Positions 32,529 to 41,745 of a DNA stretch of 64,000 bases are shown here, one piece after another. This stretch comes from Octadecabacter sp. Its GTDB lineage: Bacteria; Pseudomonadota; Alphaproteobacteria; Rhodobacterales; Rhodobacteraceae. Position 1 is the stretch's first letter; every line of letters begins with the position of its first letter. The notes beneath the pieces are model-generated. The model ran no database searches, had not been told where the DNA came from, and worked only from the letters and a program-made list of their open reading frames with translations. Location of the stretch: the NCBI GenBank assembly GCA_028825445.1, contig JAPKAD010000008.1, forward strand, positions 52,868 to 116,867, written 5' to 3'. The translations under genes were made by a program, and so were the position numbers.

Positions 32529-34361
32529 TTAATTTTTTGAGTACCACCAAACATCAGGCTGCCAACCGGGCCAGTCACCAAAGATTGGCAATGTGTCGGG
32601 GTAGTTCAGATTTTTGTCATGGGCTATTCGGCTAATGTTCCACTGATAAATTGGAATAACGTATCGCCCGGCTGTTAGCAAACGGTCCAAACTTTTGGTG
32701 GCGGCCAAGAAGTCATCCTGACTGGCAGACGTCAGTAGCAGGTTAATCATCGCATCAATAGCATCGGATTTCACGCCCATCATGTTGCGTCCACCGGCTA
32801 CGTCTACGGCGTCGATACCCCAATATAAGTATTGCTCGTTGCCAGGGGACAGCGATAGACCACGGCGGTAGTAGGTCATACCAAAATCATAAGCGTCAGT
32901 ACGTTCGCTATATTGCGCGCCATCAACCACGGTAATTTTTGGAGTAATGCCTAGGCGCGATAAGCTTTGTACATACATGTCTACCATCGACTGGTTTTCG
33001 CTGGAGCCGGATGAGAGAAGAATTTCAAATGTAAACGCAACTTTCTCCTCATTCATCATTACTCCATTTTGTACATTGTAGCCAGCTTGTTCCATCAGTC
33101 CCAGCGCCGCCCCAATGTTGGCTCGGTTACGTTCTGACCCGTCTGATACTGGTAATTCGTATCCAGAAATTGCACCGGAGGGAATTACAGTTGAAAATGG
33201 TTGCAAAAATTCCAATACACGACCTGTAGCGGGACCACTTTGCATTGCCAGAGGTGAATTTGAAAAATAGCTAGTTATGCGCGGCTGCGCGCCACCTGTC
33301 ATAGCATCGTTAATGAATTCAAAGTTAAATGCGTGGATCATAGCATCGCGCACGCGAATGTCTTTAAATTGTGGCAGACGAGTGTTCATAACAAATCCCG
33401 TGATGCCCGATGGCCTTGAATGTGGCAGGAGCGAACGGACGAAATCGCCTGACTGCATTAATGAAAAATCATACTGGCTATCCCATTTTGCAGCGTTAAA
33501 TTCACGGTTTGTATTAACCTCACCTACCTTGAAAGCCTCAAAAGCGGCGGTTTCATCACCAAAGAATTCCATGCGGATAGTGTTAAGATTATAGAGCCCA
33601 TTAACAAATGGCACGACTCCAGTGCCCCAATAGTCGGGATTACGGGTCATTTCGATATAACGGCCTGCTTCAAAGCTGGTAATTCTGTAAGGCGACGATG
33701 TGATTGGAACTACATCAAGGCCAGATTCTGCAAAATCTGTGTCGTCCCATTGCGCCTTTTGAAGGATTGGACGAAGACCCGCGAGTAAGGCCAGTTCGCG
33801 GTCTTCTTTAGCAAAGGTGAAGCGTACACCGCGTTCCCCGACAATTTCAATGCTTTCCACTTTGTTGTAGAATCCTTGGTAGCGCGGATGACCAATTGTG
33901 CCTAAAGTTTCATAAGACCAAATAACATCATCAACCGTTACAGGGCTCCCATCAGAGAATCGGGCTTCTGGCCGCAGGCTGAATTCAACCCAAGATCGGT
34001 CCTCCGCGGTCTCAACCGATTCGGCCAAAAGGCCATAAAGCGAGAAAGGTTCGTCCAAAGATCGCGCCATCAGGCTTTCACCCATCAAGAAACGAAGTTG
34101 CCAGTGAACAGAGCCTTTAACTATAAAAGGGTTAAGGCTGTCAAAGCTTCCTACGTTTGCCGTTACAATCGTTCCACCGCTTGGAGCGTTGGGATTAGCA
34201 TAAGGGAGATGCGCAAAATCTAGTGGTAGGGCGGGGTCGCCATACATAGCTATGCCATGCATCGGCTCTGCTATCGTAAAACTTGCCAACAATGATGTCG
34301 TCGCCACAATGGCTATTACGCGCAGTTTTCCAACCAGTTTGGTGTATATTCCTGTAGTCAT
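32529..34361 (-). CDS. Extracellular solute-binding protein, family 5 (YejA-like)
   Basis: A 610-residue periplasmic binding protein of the peptide/opine/nickel class. A signal peptide (KLRVIAIVATTSLLASFTIA) is followed by the YejA-type opening HGIAMYGDPALPLDFAHLPY. Further marks are VGSFDSLNPF, WVEFSLRPEARFSDGSPVT and DDVIWSYETL. YejA proteins feed a YejBEF permease with peptides such as microcin C. I use the ATG at 34361 with GGAAAG upstream; the extension to 34385 begins at a TTG. No permease or ATPase gene lies on either side, so it must rely on a transporter encoded elsewhere. Confidence 0.88.
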   Translation of the reverse strand: MTTGIYTKLVGKLRVIAIVATTSLLASFTIAEPMHGIAMYGDPALPLDFAHLPYANPNAPSGGTIVTANVGSFDSLNPFIVKGSVHWQLRFLMGESLMARSLDEPFSLYGLLAESVETAEDRSWVEFSLRPEARFSDGSPVTVDDVIWSYETLGTIGHPRYQGFYNKVESIEIVGERGVRFTFAKEDRELALLAGLRPILQKAQWDDTDFAESGLDVVPITSSPYRITSFEAGRYIEMTRNPDYWGTGVVPFVNGLYNLNTIRMEFFGDETAAFEAFKVGEVNTNREFNAAKWDSQYDFSLMQSGDFVRSLLPHSRPSGITGFVMNTRLPQFKDIRVRDAMIHAFNFEFINDAMTGGAQPRITSYFSNSPLAMQSGPATGRVLEFLQPFSTVIPSGAISGYELPVSDGSERNRANIGAALGLMEQAGYNVQNGVMMNEEKVAFTFEILLSSGSSENQSMVDMYVQSLSRLGITPKITVVDGAQYSERTDAYDFGMTYYRRGLSLSPGNEQYLYWGIDAVDVAGGRNMMGVKSDAIDAMINLLLTSASQDDFLAATKSLDRLLTAGRYVIPIYQWNISRIAHDKNLNYPDTLPIFGDWPGWQPDVWWYSKN

Positions 34362-34441
34362 TTTGGTGATGCTTTCCAGTCTCAAGTGTGTGCATTGAGG
34401 GATATGTTAGATGTAGATGGACACCATTTCAAACTTTTAGC

Positions 34442-34470
34442 TTGGATGCAGACATTTGATTGCTTATAGT
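34442..34470 (+). promoter_or_regulatory. Promoter for a candidate small RNA
   Basis: TTGGAT (-35), a 17-base spacer and TATAGT (-10) on the plus strand, in the gap between divergent yejA and bdhA. A terminator lies 56 bases downstream with no gene between. Confidence 0.55.
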
Positions 34471-34476
34471 TGTTAC

Positions 34477-34551
34477 ACTGCTCGATAGGTTTCTTGCCTG
34501 TATGAAACCTGCCTCAATAACTTGACCCCAGCTTCGGCTGGGGTTTTTTTT
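34477..34551 (+). ncRNA. Candidate small RNA of about 75 nt
   Basis: A transcript starting near 34477 would hold a first hairpin AGGTTTC/GAAACCT with a 10-base loop (34487-34510) and end in a strong terminator: stem CCCCAGC, loop TTCG, GCTGGGG, then eight T (34526-34551). No protein gene on the plus strand lies upstream, since yejA runs the other way, so the terminator has no other client. bdhA begins 218 bases further on. A seven-codon frame inside it has no ribosome site. It might instead be a leader element of yejA on the minus strand, but the T run is only on the plus strand. I do not recognise an Rfam family. Confidence 0.6.
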
Positions 34552-34768
34552 CGTCTTTTTTAAAGTGGTGAAACGTATTTTTAAGCCACATTAAGTTAAC
34601 AAAATATATATGTTTAAAATCATAAGTTGTGCACGATACAGACCGGTTGATATTGCTAATATTTTAACTACTTCAGTTTTTTATAAAAACAAAAGTTCTG
34701 ATAATCGTAGTTGTTGCAGGATAACAATCGCTTATGCTGGAAGGCAATACTCATTGAAGGGCCCCATC

Positions 34769-35542
34769 ATGACACTTTCTGGAAAAACTGCTGTTATTAC
34801 TGGATCAAATTCAGGAATAGGCCTTGGAATTGTTCATGAATTGGCGAAGGCGGGTGTCAATGTCGTGCTCAATTCATTTACCAATAGCGAAGAAGACCAT
34901 GCATTGGCCATAGAAATTGCGAAAGAGTATGGCGTTAAAGCGAAATATGTGTCGGCTGACATGTCCAAGGGCAATGATTGTCGTCGATTGATTGCTGATG
35001 CTGGGGTCTGCGATATTCTTATTAATAATGCAGGCATCCAGCACATATCACCAATTCAAGATTTTCCAGTAGACAAGTGGGATGCAATCATTGCAATCAA
35101 CTTGAGTTCAGTATTTCACACTACAGCTGCTGCTCTACCATTGATGCGTGTGGCAGGGTGGGGAAGAGTGATAAACATTGCGTCCGCACACGGATTGCGC
35201 GCGAGCCCGTTCAAAGCCGCTTATGTTTCTGCCAAACATGGCGTAATTGGTATGACCAAGGTAGTCGGGCTAGAAACAGCCAAAGAAGCCATCACCGCCA
35301 ACGCTATTTGTCCCGGATACGTGTTAACCAAGTTGGTTGAGGGTCAAATACCAGCAACAGCTAAGGAATATGGGATTTCAGAAGAAGAAGCAATTAATAC
35401 AGTAATCCTAGCCAAACAGCCATCTAAGGAATTCGTGACCGTTGAACAGCTTGCGGGTATAGTGACGTTTCTGTGTTCGGATTCAGCCGCTCAAATTACA
35501 GGCACGTCGATTAATGCCGATGGTGGCTGGACAAGCCAGTAA
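34769..35542 (+). CDS. bdhA: 3-hydroxybutyrate dehydrogenase
   Basis: A 257-residue classical short-chain dehydrogenase that interconverts 3-hydroxybutyrate and acetoacetate with NAD, used for poly-hydroxybutyrate turnover. The coenzyme loop is TGSNSGIGLGI (11-21), the NNAG motif is at 86-89, and the catalytic residues are S139, Y152 and K156 (AAYVSAKHG). The long helical lid near residues 190-220 (VEGQIPATAKEYGISEEEA) is typical of the BdhA subgroup, as is the end ITGTSINADGGWTSQ. GAAGG lies before the ATG at 34769; the longer upstream frame is not family-like. A terminator follows. Confidence 0.92.
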   Translation: MTLSGKTAVITGSNSGIGLGIVHELAKAGVNVVLNSFTNSEEDHALAIEIAKEYGVKAKYVSADMSKGNDCRRLIADAGVCDILINNAGIQHISPIQDFPVDKWDAIIAINLSSVFHTTAAALPLMRVAGWGRVINIASAHGLRASPFKAAYVSAKHGVIGMTKVVGLETAKEAITANAICPGYVLTKLVEGQIPATAKEYGISEEEAINTVILAKQPSKEFVTVEQLAGIVTFLCSDSAAQITGTSINADGGWTSQ

Positions 35543-35600
35543 ATATAAAATGCACTGACATAGCGGTTCAGGGTGACTTTAATTAAGATGATTTTATTTG

Positions 35601-35623
35601 GGGTGTTCTGTAACACCTTTTTT
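35601..35623 (+). terminator. bdhA terminator
   Basis: GGTGTT/AACACC stem with a four-base loop and six T, about 60 bases after the bdhA stop. Confidence 0.75.
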
Positions 35624-36452
35624 AAATCGAATAGCTGTAATAGCCGGTTCGATCACAGAGACTATCAACAGCGTAGCACTGCACTGAATTAAGCTTGTAT
35701 GGTTTCGGATGATCACACTGAAGCTGTGTTAGATTATCGGTTTATCGCATAGATGAATGCGGATTGGCTTGACATACCGACATTATCAAACGCCGTGACT
35801 AATCCTACAATTACTGTACTAAAAGTGCATAAAATTTTGTTTGATATAGCTCTATGGCTAAAGGCCTTTGCAGTAATGTTTCGAACTATTTTTGATAAGT
35901 TTATGTTATGTACGATTGGCAGTAGCGCCCAGATGGTGTCCGCAAACTGGACAAAAGTTTTTTAAGCGTTTGAATATAAATAACACAAGCACATGGATTG
36001 GGGATTCAATGTCAATTTGGCGTTATTTCCGCTTTGTGCAAAAAAACATAGCTGTTGATATTATGGTAGCTAACATAATGATATAATACTGCTCTGATGT
36101 CCCAACAGAAAATCAATCCGTACTACGTAAAGTAAGTGTAGTTAATCTTTTTAACGGTTGCTGCACTACGGTTTTATGAACACGGAAATAATAAAGGACG
36201 AGTTGGTTAATATGTCTTACTATAGCGGACAGATAAAGGACATGAATATCGCAGAAATTCTTTTCCGTTTCCAGTAATGTTGGCAACGATTATATCAGTA
36301 GGGTCTGCCTCGGTGGGCACATTTGTTGCCTATTTCGACAATCTGAGCTGATACGATAATGTAAGTTTGGCTGATTTTATTATGGACGATAAAAATTGTT
36401 CAGATGTCTTAAAAAAGTAAAGCTTAGCTATTTTTAAAATTTGTTGAATGGC
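35624..36452. other. Gene-poor 0.8-kb interval
   Basis: No supported gene. Short open frames exist (for example 35753-35965 on the plus strand, 70 codons), but none has a ribosome site or a family I recognise. The sequence is A+T-rich and could be decayed coding DNA; I could not match any fragment to a family. Confidence 0.5.
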
Positions 36453-37190
36453 TCAGCATAATTTTTTAGCAGTTTCAGAGTCTACGACTGACATTTCAGA
36501 ATCTTTTTCTCCAGGATAAACGAGGCCAGCGGAGATTACTAATTTTGCTGCGTCTTCTACCGACATATGGAGCTCCATTATGTCTTTGGTTGGAAAAAAT
36601 AATAAAAAGCCTGAAGTAGGATTCGGTGTAGTTGGCAAAAAGACTGACGTCATTGGGCCTGCGTTGACTTTTTCCAAAAGCTCACCTTTTGTTGTGGTCG
36701 AAATGAAGCCAATAGCCCAGACTCCTTTGCGAGGATATTCAATTAAACAGGCCTTATCAAAACTAGTTTCGGTCTGCGCAAATACCGTTTCTGCGATTTG
36801 TTTAACTCCGTTATATATTGATCGAACCACTGGCATACGCCCAACTAGGGCCTCGCCCCAACGCAGGAAACTACGCCCAAGCAAACCTTTTCCAAGCCAA
36901 CCGATAATAATTGTGAATATCAGAAAAATCACTACTCCGATTCCACGCACGTTTACTGTTATCCAACTATTATCAGCGATAGAATATCCAAGTGCCCAAT
37001 TTAGGAGCTGTTCAGGTTGATAAGCGTCAGGCACAAAAGGCCACACAAAACTATCAACCAATCCCACCACTGACCAAATTAACCATAAGGTCAGACCGAT
37101 CGGTGCAATGACGACGAGTCCTGCAATAAAGTTGTTGCGCAACCCACCCAAGAAGGTACGGCGCGGTACTGGCTCAGTTGATATTGTCAC
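36453..37190 (-). CDS. DUF502 inner-membrane protein
   Basis: A DUF502-family protein of about 245 residues with two clear membrane helices: FIAGLVVIAPIGLTLWLIWS near the N-terminus and VVIFLIFTIIIGWLG near residue 90. Typical family blocks follow: RMPVVRSIYNGVKQ, VFLPTTPNPTSGFLLFFP and MELHMSVEDAAKLVISAG. Function is unknown across bacteria and plants. The frame is open from an ATG at 37217, but a GTG at 37190, with AGGACC before it, matches where the family starts. It forms a single-gene unit. In several relatives it sits near recG, which is not the case here. Confidence 0.85.
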   Translation of the reverse strand: MTISTEPVPRRTFLGGLRNNFIAGLVVIAPIGLTLWLIWSVVGLVDSFVWPFVPDAYQPEQLLNWALGYSIADNSWITVNVRGIGVVIFLIFTIIIGWLGKGLLGRSFLRWGEALVGRMPVVRSIYNGVKQIAETVFAQTETSFDKACLIEYPRKGVWAIGFISTTTKGELLEKVNAGPMTSVFLPTTPNPTSGFLLFFPTKDIMELHMSVEDAAKLVISAGLVYPGEKDSEMSVVDSETAKKLC

Positions 37191-37316
37191 GTTCGGAGGT
37201 CCTATTCGATAGATCACATAATTGAAACTCGAGTAGTTTCTTTAAGATAACTTCTGTTTGTGTAGGGGATGCCACTACCATCCACAATAAGGAGCAATGT
37301 TTGCCGCTGCTTTACA

Positions 37317-38225
37317 TCAAAAGGATGCTGCGATTTTTGCCGCAAGAGCTGCATTATTGCGCACAAGCGCAATGTTAGCGGTCAGCGAAGTACCTTCGGT
37401 CAATTCGAAGATGCGGTTCAACAAAAACGGTGTGACGTTTTTGGCGGTGATGCCTTTTCTTGTGGACTCATTTAAGACCTGCGCGATAATCGGTGTTAGA
37501 ATATCTGCTGGGATTTGTGCGTCTTTTGGGATCGGATTGGCTATAAGCTGTCCACCGGGCAAGCCCAAGGCGATACGCATCTGATGAGCCAAAGCAATGT
37601 CCATGGCGCGGTCCATGCGCAGGGGCGCGGGCAAAGCGGATGTGGTCGACCAAAACGCGGGCAGGGTGTCTTGACCAAATACAATCACCGGTACACCAAG
37701 GCTTTCAAGAACCTCATAGGTTTTTTCCAAATCTAGAATTGCCTTTGCACCAGAGGCCACAACCGTGACCGGTGTTTGCGCCAATTCATGCAGATCAGCA
37801 GAAATATCAAACGTGGTTTCAGCACCTTTATGCACACCGCCAATGCCACCCGTAGCAAAGACTTTTATTCCTGCTAGATGTGCTGCGATCATTGTCGCAG
37901 CAACGGTTGTGGCACCTGTGCCACCTGTGGCGATGCAGGCGGCCATATCCGCTCGGCTAAGTTTGGCTACGTTTTGGGCTTGGCCGAGTGCATTAAGTTG
38001 GTCGTTCATCAACCCAATATGTAGCTTTCCATTAATAACGGCGATGGTCGCAGGCGTCGCACCGTTCGCGCGAACGTCACCTTCGACCAGTCGCGCAGTG
38101 TCAACATTTTGTGGGTAGGGCATACCATGTGTAATAATCGTAGATTCCAGCGCTACTATGGGTAATCCAGCGGCTTGTGCGGCTATCACGTCGGGTGCGA
38201 GGGTCATTGGAACTAAAATGCTCAT
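37317..38225 (-). CDS. psuG: Pseudouridine-5'-phosphate glycosidase
   Basis: A 302-residue enzyme that splits pseudouridine 5'-phosphate to uracil and ribose 5-phosphate, breaking the C-C glycosidic bond. Family blocks: IVALESTIITHGMPYPQN (catalytic Glu and metal region), GATPATIAVINGKLHIGL, FATGGIGGVHKGAETTFDIS, VVASGAKAILD and TLPAFWS. The length is normal. Its start overlaps the stop of the kinase gene by four bases (ATGA), so the salvage pair kinase then glycosidase is translationally coupled. It lets the cell recover uracil and ribose from RNA-derived pseudouridine. Confidence 0.94.
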   Translation of the reverse strand: MSILVPMTLAPDVIAAQAAGLPIVALESTIITHGMPYPQNVDTARLVEGDVRANGATPATIAVINGKLHIGLMNDQLNALGQAQNVAKLSRADMAACIATGGTGATTVAATMIAAHLAGIKVFATGGIGGVHKGAETTFDISADLHELAQTPVTVVASGAKAILDLEKTYEVLESLGVPVIVFGQDTLPAFWSTTSALPAPLRMDRAMDIALAHQMRIALGLPGGQLIANPIPKDAQIPADILTPIIAQVLNESTRKGITAKNVTPFLLNRIFELTEGTSLTANIALVRNNAALAAKIAASF

Positions 38226-39112
38226 GATGGGGTTTCTCCAGATACGTAGGTTGCTGCGGCGTTGAGGGCACAGATCAGAGCAGCTTTGCGGGTCATTCCC
38301 TGAACTTCTGATGCGATATGGGCGGCCATAAATGTGTCTCCTGCTCCCGTAATGCGTGCCACTCGAACTTCGGGGGGGTGTGCGATGCAGATATCACCAT
38401 CTGAGCACTCTGCGGCCAGATTGCCACCGTCAGTAACAAGAACTCGATGAATGCCTTGCTTTGATAGGGCTGCTGCACCATCGACAGCACCTTCAAACGT
38501 CGTCTGACACAATATACCAGCTTCTTCGAGGTTTACATACAAAGTTGCGGACGGATGGTCAAAAAAGACCGTCAATCGATCTACCTTTCCAGGCGAGGCA
38601 GGCGCAACCCGCAGATCGCATGCAGCAAAGAGATGAGCCTTAGCGATATTGTTTAACAAATTAAGTGTTAGATTACCATCTAATGCGATCAGTCCGGGCC
38701 AGGGTGCAGAGTTGCAGCCAAGGGTGCCGTCAGAAAGCGCACCCAAAATTTTAGTCCCCGCCTGTTCAAGTGAATGTGCATCGGCAATGGCTGCGATTAA
38801 ACCATTCGCACCCTCAATCGCCATGTAGGCATCTGTCGGCAGATTGTCCGGACGGTAAAGATAGTTAGTGTTAATACCAAGACCAGCAGCCGCTTGAACC
38901 AATTCATCCCCTTCAACATCGCGACCAACTGCAGACAGAACCGCAGGTGTCAGGCCAAAATTAACTAGAGTCATTGCTATGTTCATCGCCACGCCACCGG
39001 GTTGACGGGTAACGCGACCAGGTACATCAGAACCAGTCCGCATGTGGCTGGGTGAGCGCCCAATGATGTCCCATAAGACTGAGCCGATACACAAGATGTC
39101 AGGATGTTTCAT
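38222..39112 (-). CDS. psuK: Pseudouridine kinase, PfkB family
   Basis: A 296-residue ribokinase-fold enzyme that phosphorylates pseudouridine. It has the opening DILCIGSVLWDIIG, the PfkB signature 1 region RQPGGVAMNIAMTLVNFG, and signature 2 with the catalytic Asp in ARITGAGDTFMAAHIA. Specificity is inferred from the coupled psuG. I use the ATG at 39112, where family similarity starts; the frame extends to 39202 without a good site. Upstream is a very A+T-rich interval. Confidence 0.9.
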   Translation of the reverse strand: MKHPDILCIGSVLWDIIGRSPSHMRTGSDVPGRVTRQPGGVAMNIAMTLVNFGLTPAVLSAVGRDVEGDELVQAAAGLGINTNYLYRPDNLPTDAYMAIEGANGLIAAIADAHSLEQAGTKILGALSDGTLGCNSAPWPGLIALDGNLTLNLLNNIAKAHLFAACDLRVAPASPGKVDRLTVFFDHPSATLYVNLEEAGILCQTTFEGAVDGAAALSKQGIHRVLVTDGGNLAAECSDGDICIAHPPEVRVARITGAGDTFMAAHIASEVQGMTRKAALICALNAAATYVSGETPS

Positions 39113-39584
39113 AATGTCGTAAATGTCGCGGTGGCGCGGAGAGGTCAACGGTGTGAATAAGGTTAATGTCTTGCATGAAAGTTTAAACATAAACTTAGGC
39201 ATAGATTAAGTGAAATATATTAACTTTTTTTAAGTTAGTCATAAAATAATTTTGTTAAAATAAAAAATTCTTTACGCAACCAGATTTACAAAAATTAAAG
39301 TATATTTATTAATAATTTTTGCTAGTTTTATAAAAAAACATTTTTTCTTAACATGTACTAAATTGTGCGGTCCATTCCACAAAAAAATCTGAACTCAAGC
39401 TAAATCAAATATTCATTTTTAGACCTGCAGAAATATCAGATGCGTCTAAATATAATTTTACATGTATTTAATTAGTAAATCATAGTAGTTAATTAATTCC
39501 TATTGATCTAAAGCAAAGCGCATTTGCTGCGGAGTAACTATCTTACAAATCAGATTTTAAAAAGGTCTTTGTGTTAAAGACAAC
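39113..39584. other. Very A+T-rich intergenic interval
   Basis: No gene. Long A and T runs dominate. It should carry the promoter of psuKG on its left side. A TTGAT-N4-AGCAA sequence at 39503-39516 resembles an FNR-type box with one mismatch, but no gene start is near enough to make use of it. Confidence 0.45.
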
Positions 39585-40400
39585 TTATTTTGGCACCCCA
39601 AACGTCAGGGCCGCCCAGAGAGTTTCCCATTCGATCTCAGCCTCTACAGCCAATTCAGAGGACGGTTCTCGCAACACAACAGCATCAACTAAATAGCTGT
39701 ATCCTGCTTTAACTGGGAGTGTGGCTATCCCATCAACGTTAGTGCGTAGCAGAGTAATGTTAACAGTGCCGTCTGGCGCTTTTTCAAACAGCTCAACTTG
39801 TGCATTCCCATGCAAATAGTTGAGGTAATAAAGTTGCACTCTCAAGCCATTGGTCAGATCATCGGTATATGGGTTATCAATAGCAACAAATTCAATGTCC
39901 AGATTTGTGCGGAAATCATTACCGATACTGTTTCCAACGCCCACAAGGGTTTTAGAAAACCGCCGATAACCTTCATCGAACCCGTCGCGGGGCAACCCGC
40001 GCGCATGATGAATAGCTTCGATATTGTCAAAATCTTTATGCTTGGCAAACTTCAGAAATTTTGCCCATTCGTCGTAGGTTAATTTTGATAGAGTCGATTG
40101 ATAACTGATGACGTGCAGCCCTTCTGATAGTGGTTCGATGTCTAGAGCAGGCCGCGCACCAAGACGGTTTTTAACGTCACTCTGACGCATGCCTACCGCC
40201 ACCGTAAATCGATCAAATCGCTGGGGCAGATAAGCCAATTGTGACCCCACAAACGCTTGCCCATTGGTCAATTCACCAATAATATTGTTACCAGAATCAA
40301 TTTGGTAAGCAATCGGTTCAATCCAAAATTCGTGGGCTAAAACCTGTGATGAAATGGGCAGGGCGGCAGTTAGGGCAAAAGCAATGGCAAAAATGCGCAT
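39585..40400 (-). CDS. DUF4198 periplasmic protein
   Basis: A 271-residue secreted protein. A cleavable signal peptide (MRIFAIAFALTAALPISSQVLA) leads directly to HEFWIEP, the hallmark N-terminus of DUF4198 proteins, whose His is thought to help bind metal. The rest is beta-rich with a C-terminal block LPVKAGYSYLVDAVVLREP. Members are found beside nickel or cobalt uptake systems (for example NikK-like proteins). It is divergent from a HupE/UreJ-type permease with only 28 bases between starts, which supports a joint role in metal uptake. GGAG lies before the ATG at 40400. The longer frame to 40526 is rejected. Confidence 0.83.
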   Translation of the reverse strand: MRIFAIAFALTAALPISSQVLAHEFWIEPIAYQIDSGNNIIGELTNGQAFVGSQLAYLPQRFDRFTVAVGMRQSDVKNRLGARPALDIEPLSEGLHVISYQSTLSKLTYDEWAKFLKFAKHKDFDNIEAIHHARGLPRDGFDEGYRRFSKTLVGVGNSIGNDFRTNLDIEFVAIDNPYTDDLTNGLRVQLYYLNYLHGNAQVELFEKAPDGTVNITLLRTNVDGIATLPVKAGYSYLVDAVVLREPSSELAVEAEIEWETLWAALTFGVPK

Positions 40401-40428
40401 GGGAAACTCCAATTTGTTTGATGCTAAG

Positions 40429-41745
40429 ATGGCGGTAGGACGGGTGTTGTCAATGGCGGCACTAGTCTGGATCACGTGCGCATCATTGCTAGCTGCGCAC
40501 GAAGTACTGCCTATTATCGGAGACATGGAAATTGTTGATGGGCAAATTACGTTTAGCCTCGATGGGAGCTTTGAAAGTATCGTTGCGGGTATTAATTTGG
40601 AGGGACTGAAAGATACTGAAGTCGCACCCGAGGCTGAAATTTATGACACCCTGCGCGCTATGGATCCTGCTGAGTTTGCGGCACAGATCAGAGGGTACTG
40701 GCCTACCATGGCCAGCATGATTGACGTGATCGTGGATGGGGAGCGTGTCACGCTCGAATTAAACGGAATTGATGTGCCAGAAATCAACAATGTTAATCTT
40801 GTTCGCCAGTCAAAGTTAAATTTTGTTGGAGCTGTTTCAGACGCCGCTCAGGCCGTTCAAATTGGCTGGCCTACTGAATACGGCGTTTTAGTGCTGCGTC
40901 AAATGGGCGTGGACAGCGGTTGGGATGGCTACCTATCCGGTGGTGGCCTGACTGATCCTGTATCTTTATCAGGCGGTGACGAGATGTCAGGCAGCGAAGC
41001 ATTTGTGCAGTTTATTCCTGTAGGTGTTGAACACATTGTACCCCTTGGCCTCGATCATATTTTGTTTGTGCTGGGACTGTTTTTTCTGTCTGTTAAAGTA
41101 CGCCCACTTCTTGCACAAATCACAGCTTTTACTGCCGCACACACGGTCACTTTGGCATTGGCGACTTTGGGGTACATTAATATTCCTGAAGAGTATATGT
41201 GGATTGTCGAAAGCATTATAGCAGCATCTATTGTTTATGTAGCAGTCGAGAATGTTTTTACGGACGGGCTAAATGCATGGCGACCGATGATAATTTTTGG
41301 TTTTGGCTTGTTGCATGGACTTGGTTTCGCATCCGTTTTGCAAGCCTACGGACTGCCCGATAATGCGGTTATCCCCGCTCTACTAGGCTTTAACATTGGG
41401 GTTGAACTGGGTCAGTTGGCAGTGATTGCTGTAGCATATATTATTCTGGTGAGTGCTATGCGTCTTTCTGAAAGCGGCAATGTAAATAAAATAGCTGCAT
41501 GGATTTACATGAGCGTTGCTATCTTGCTCGTACCTTTGGTCAACATCCCAATCAGCATGATGGGGGAGAACGCAGTAGAAGACTATTTACCTCTGTTATT
41601 TATGGTGGCAGGCCTTGCGGGTCTTGCATCGGCGTCCTGCGCAGTCGAGCGGTTTGAAACTTACCGGCATATGGTAGCTATGCCTGCAAGCATCGGCATT
41701 GCCTTGATCGGTTCATATTGGGTGGTTGAGCGAGTTTTTCTTTAA
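40429..41745 (+). CDS. HupE/UreJ-type membrane protein
   Basis: About 438 residues. A signal peptide (VLSMAALVWITCASLLAAHE) is followed by a roughly 190-residue periplasmic domain and then a C-terminal HupE/UreJ_2 domain of about six helices. The domain has the metal-linked motifs HIVPLGLDHILFVLGLFFLS, FTAAHTVTLALATLG and FGLLHGLGFASVL, with conserved His and Asp as in nickel permeases. Start choice is uncertain between ATG 40429 and ATG 40453; the frame is open to 40354 but that overlaps the divergent gene. With the DUF4198 partner it probably brings in nickel, cobalt or copper. The metal is inference. Confidence 0.82.
   Translation: MAVGRVLSMAALVWITCASLLAAHEVLPIIGDMEIVDGQITFSLDGSFESIVAGINLEGLKDTEVAPEAEIYDTLRAMDPAEFAAQIRGYWPTMASMIDVIVDGERVTLELNGIDVPEINNVNLVRQSKLNFVGAVSDAAQAVQIGWPTEYGVLVLRQMGVDSGWDGYLSGGGLTDPVSLSGGDEMSGSEAFVQFIPVGVEHIVPLGLDHILFVLGLFFLSVKVRPLLAQITAFTAAHTVTLALATLGYINIPEEYMWIVESIIAASIVYVAVENVFTDGLNAWRPMIIFGFGLLHGLGFASVLQAYGLPDNAVIPALLGFNIGVELGQLAVIAVAYIILVSAMRLSESGNVNKIAAWIYMSVAILLVPLVNIPISMMGENAVEDYLPLLFMVAGLAGLASASCAVERFETYRHMVAMPASIGIALIGSYWVVERVFL

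Noticed and set aside
34497..34520. Seven-codon frame inside the candidate small RNA
   Set aside because: No ribosome site, and it overlaps the hairpin stem; more likely chance.
35753..35965. 70-codon plus-strand frame
   Set aside because: No ribosome site, no recognisable family, A+T-driven composition; kept only as part of a gene-poor interval.
39503..39516. FNR/FnrL-like box TTGAT-N4-AGCAA
   Set aside because: One mismatch to the palindrome and no gene start in range; both flanking genes have their 3' end or a distant start relative to it.
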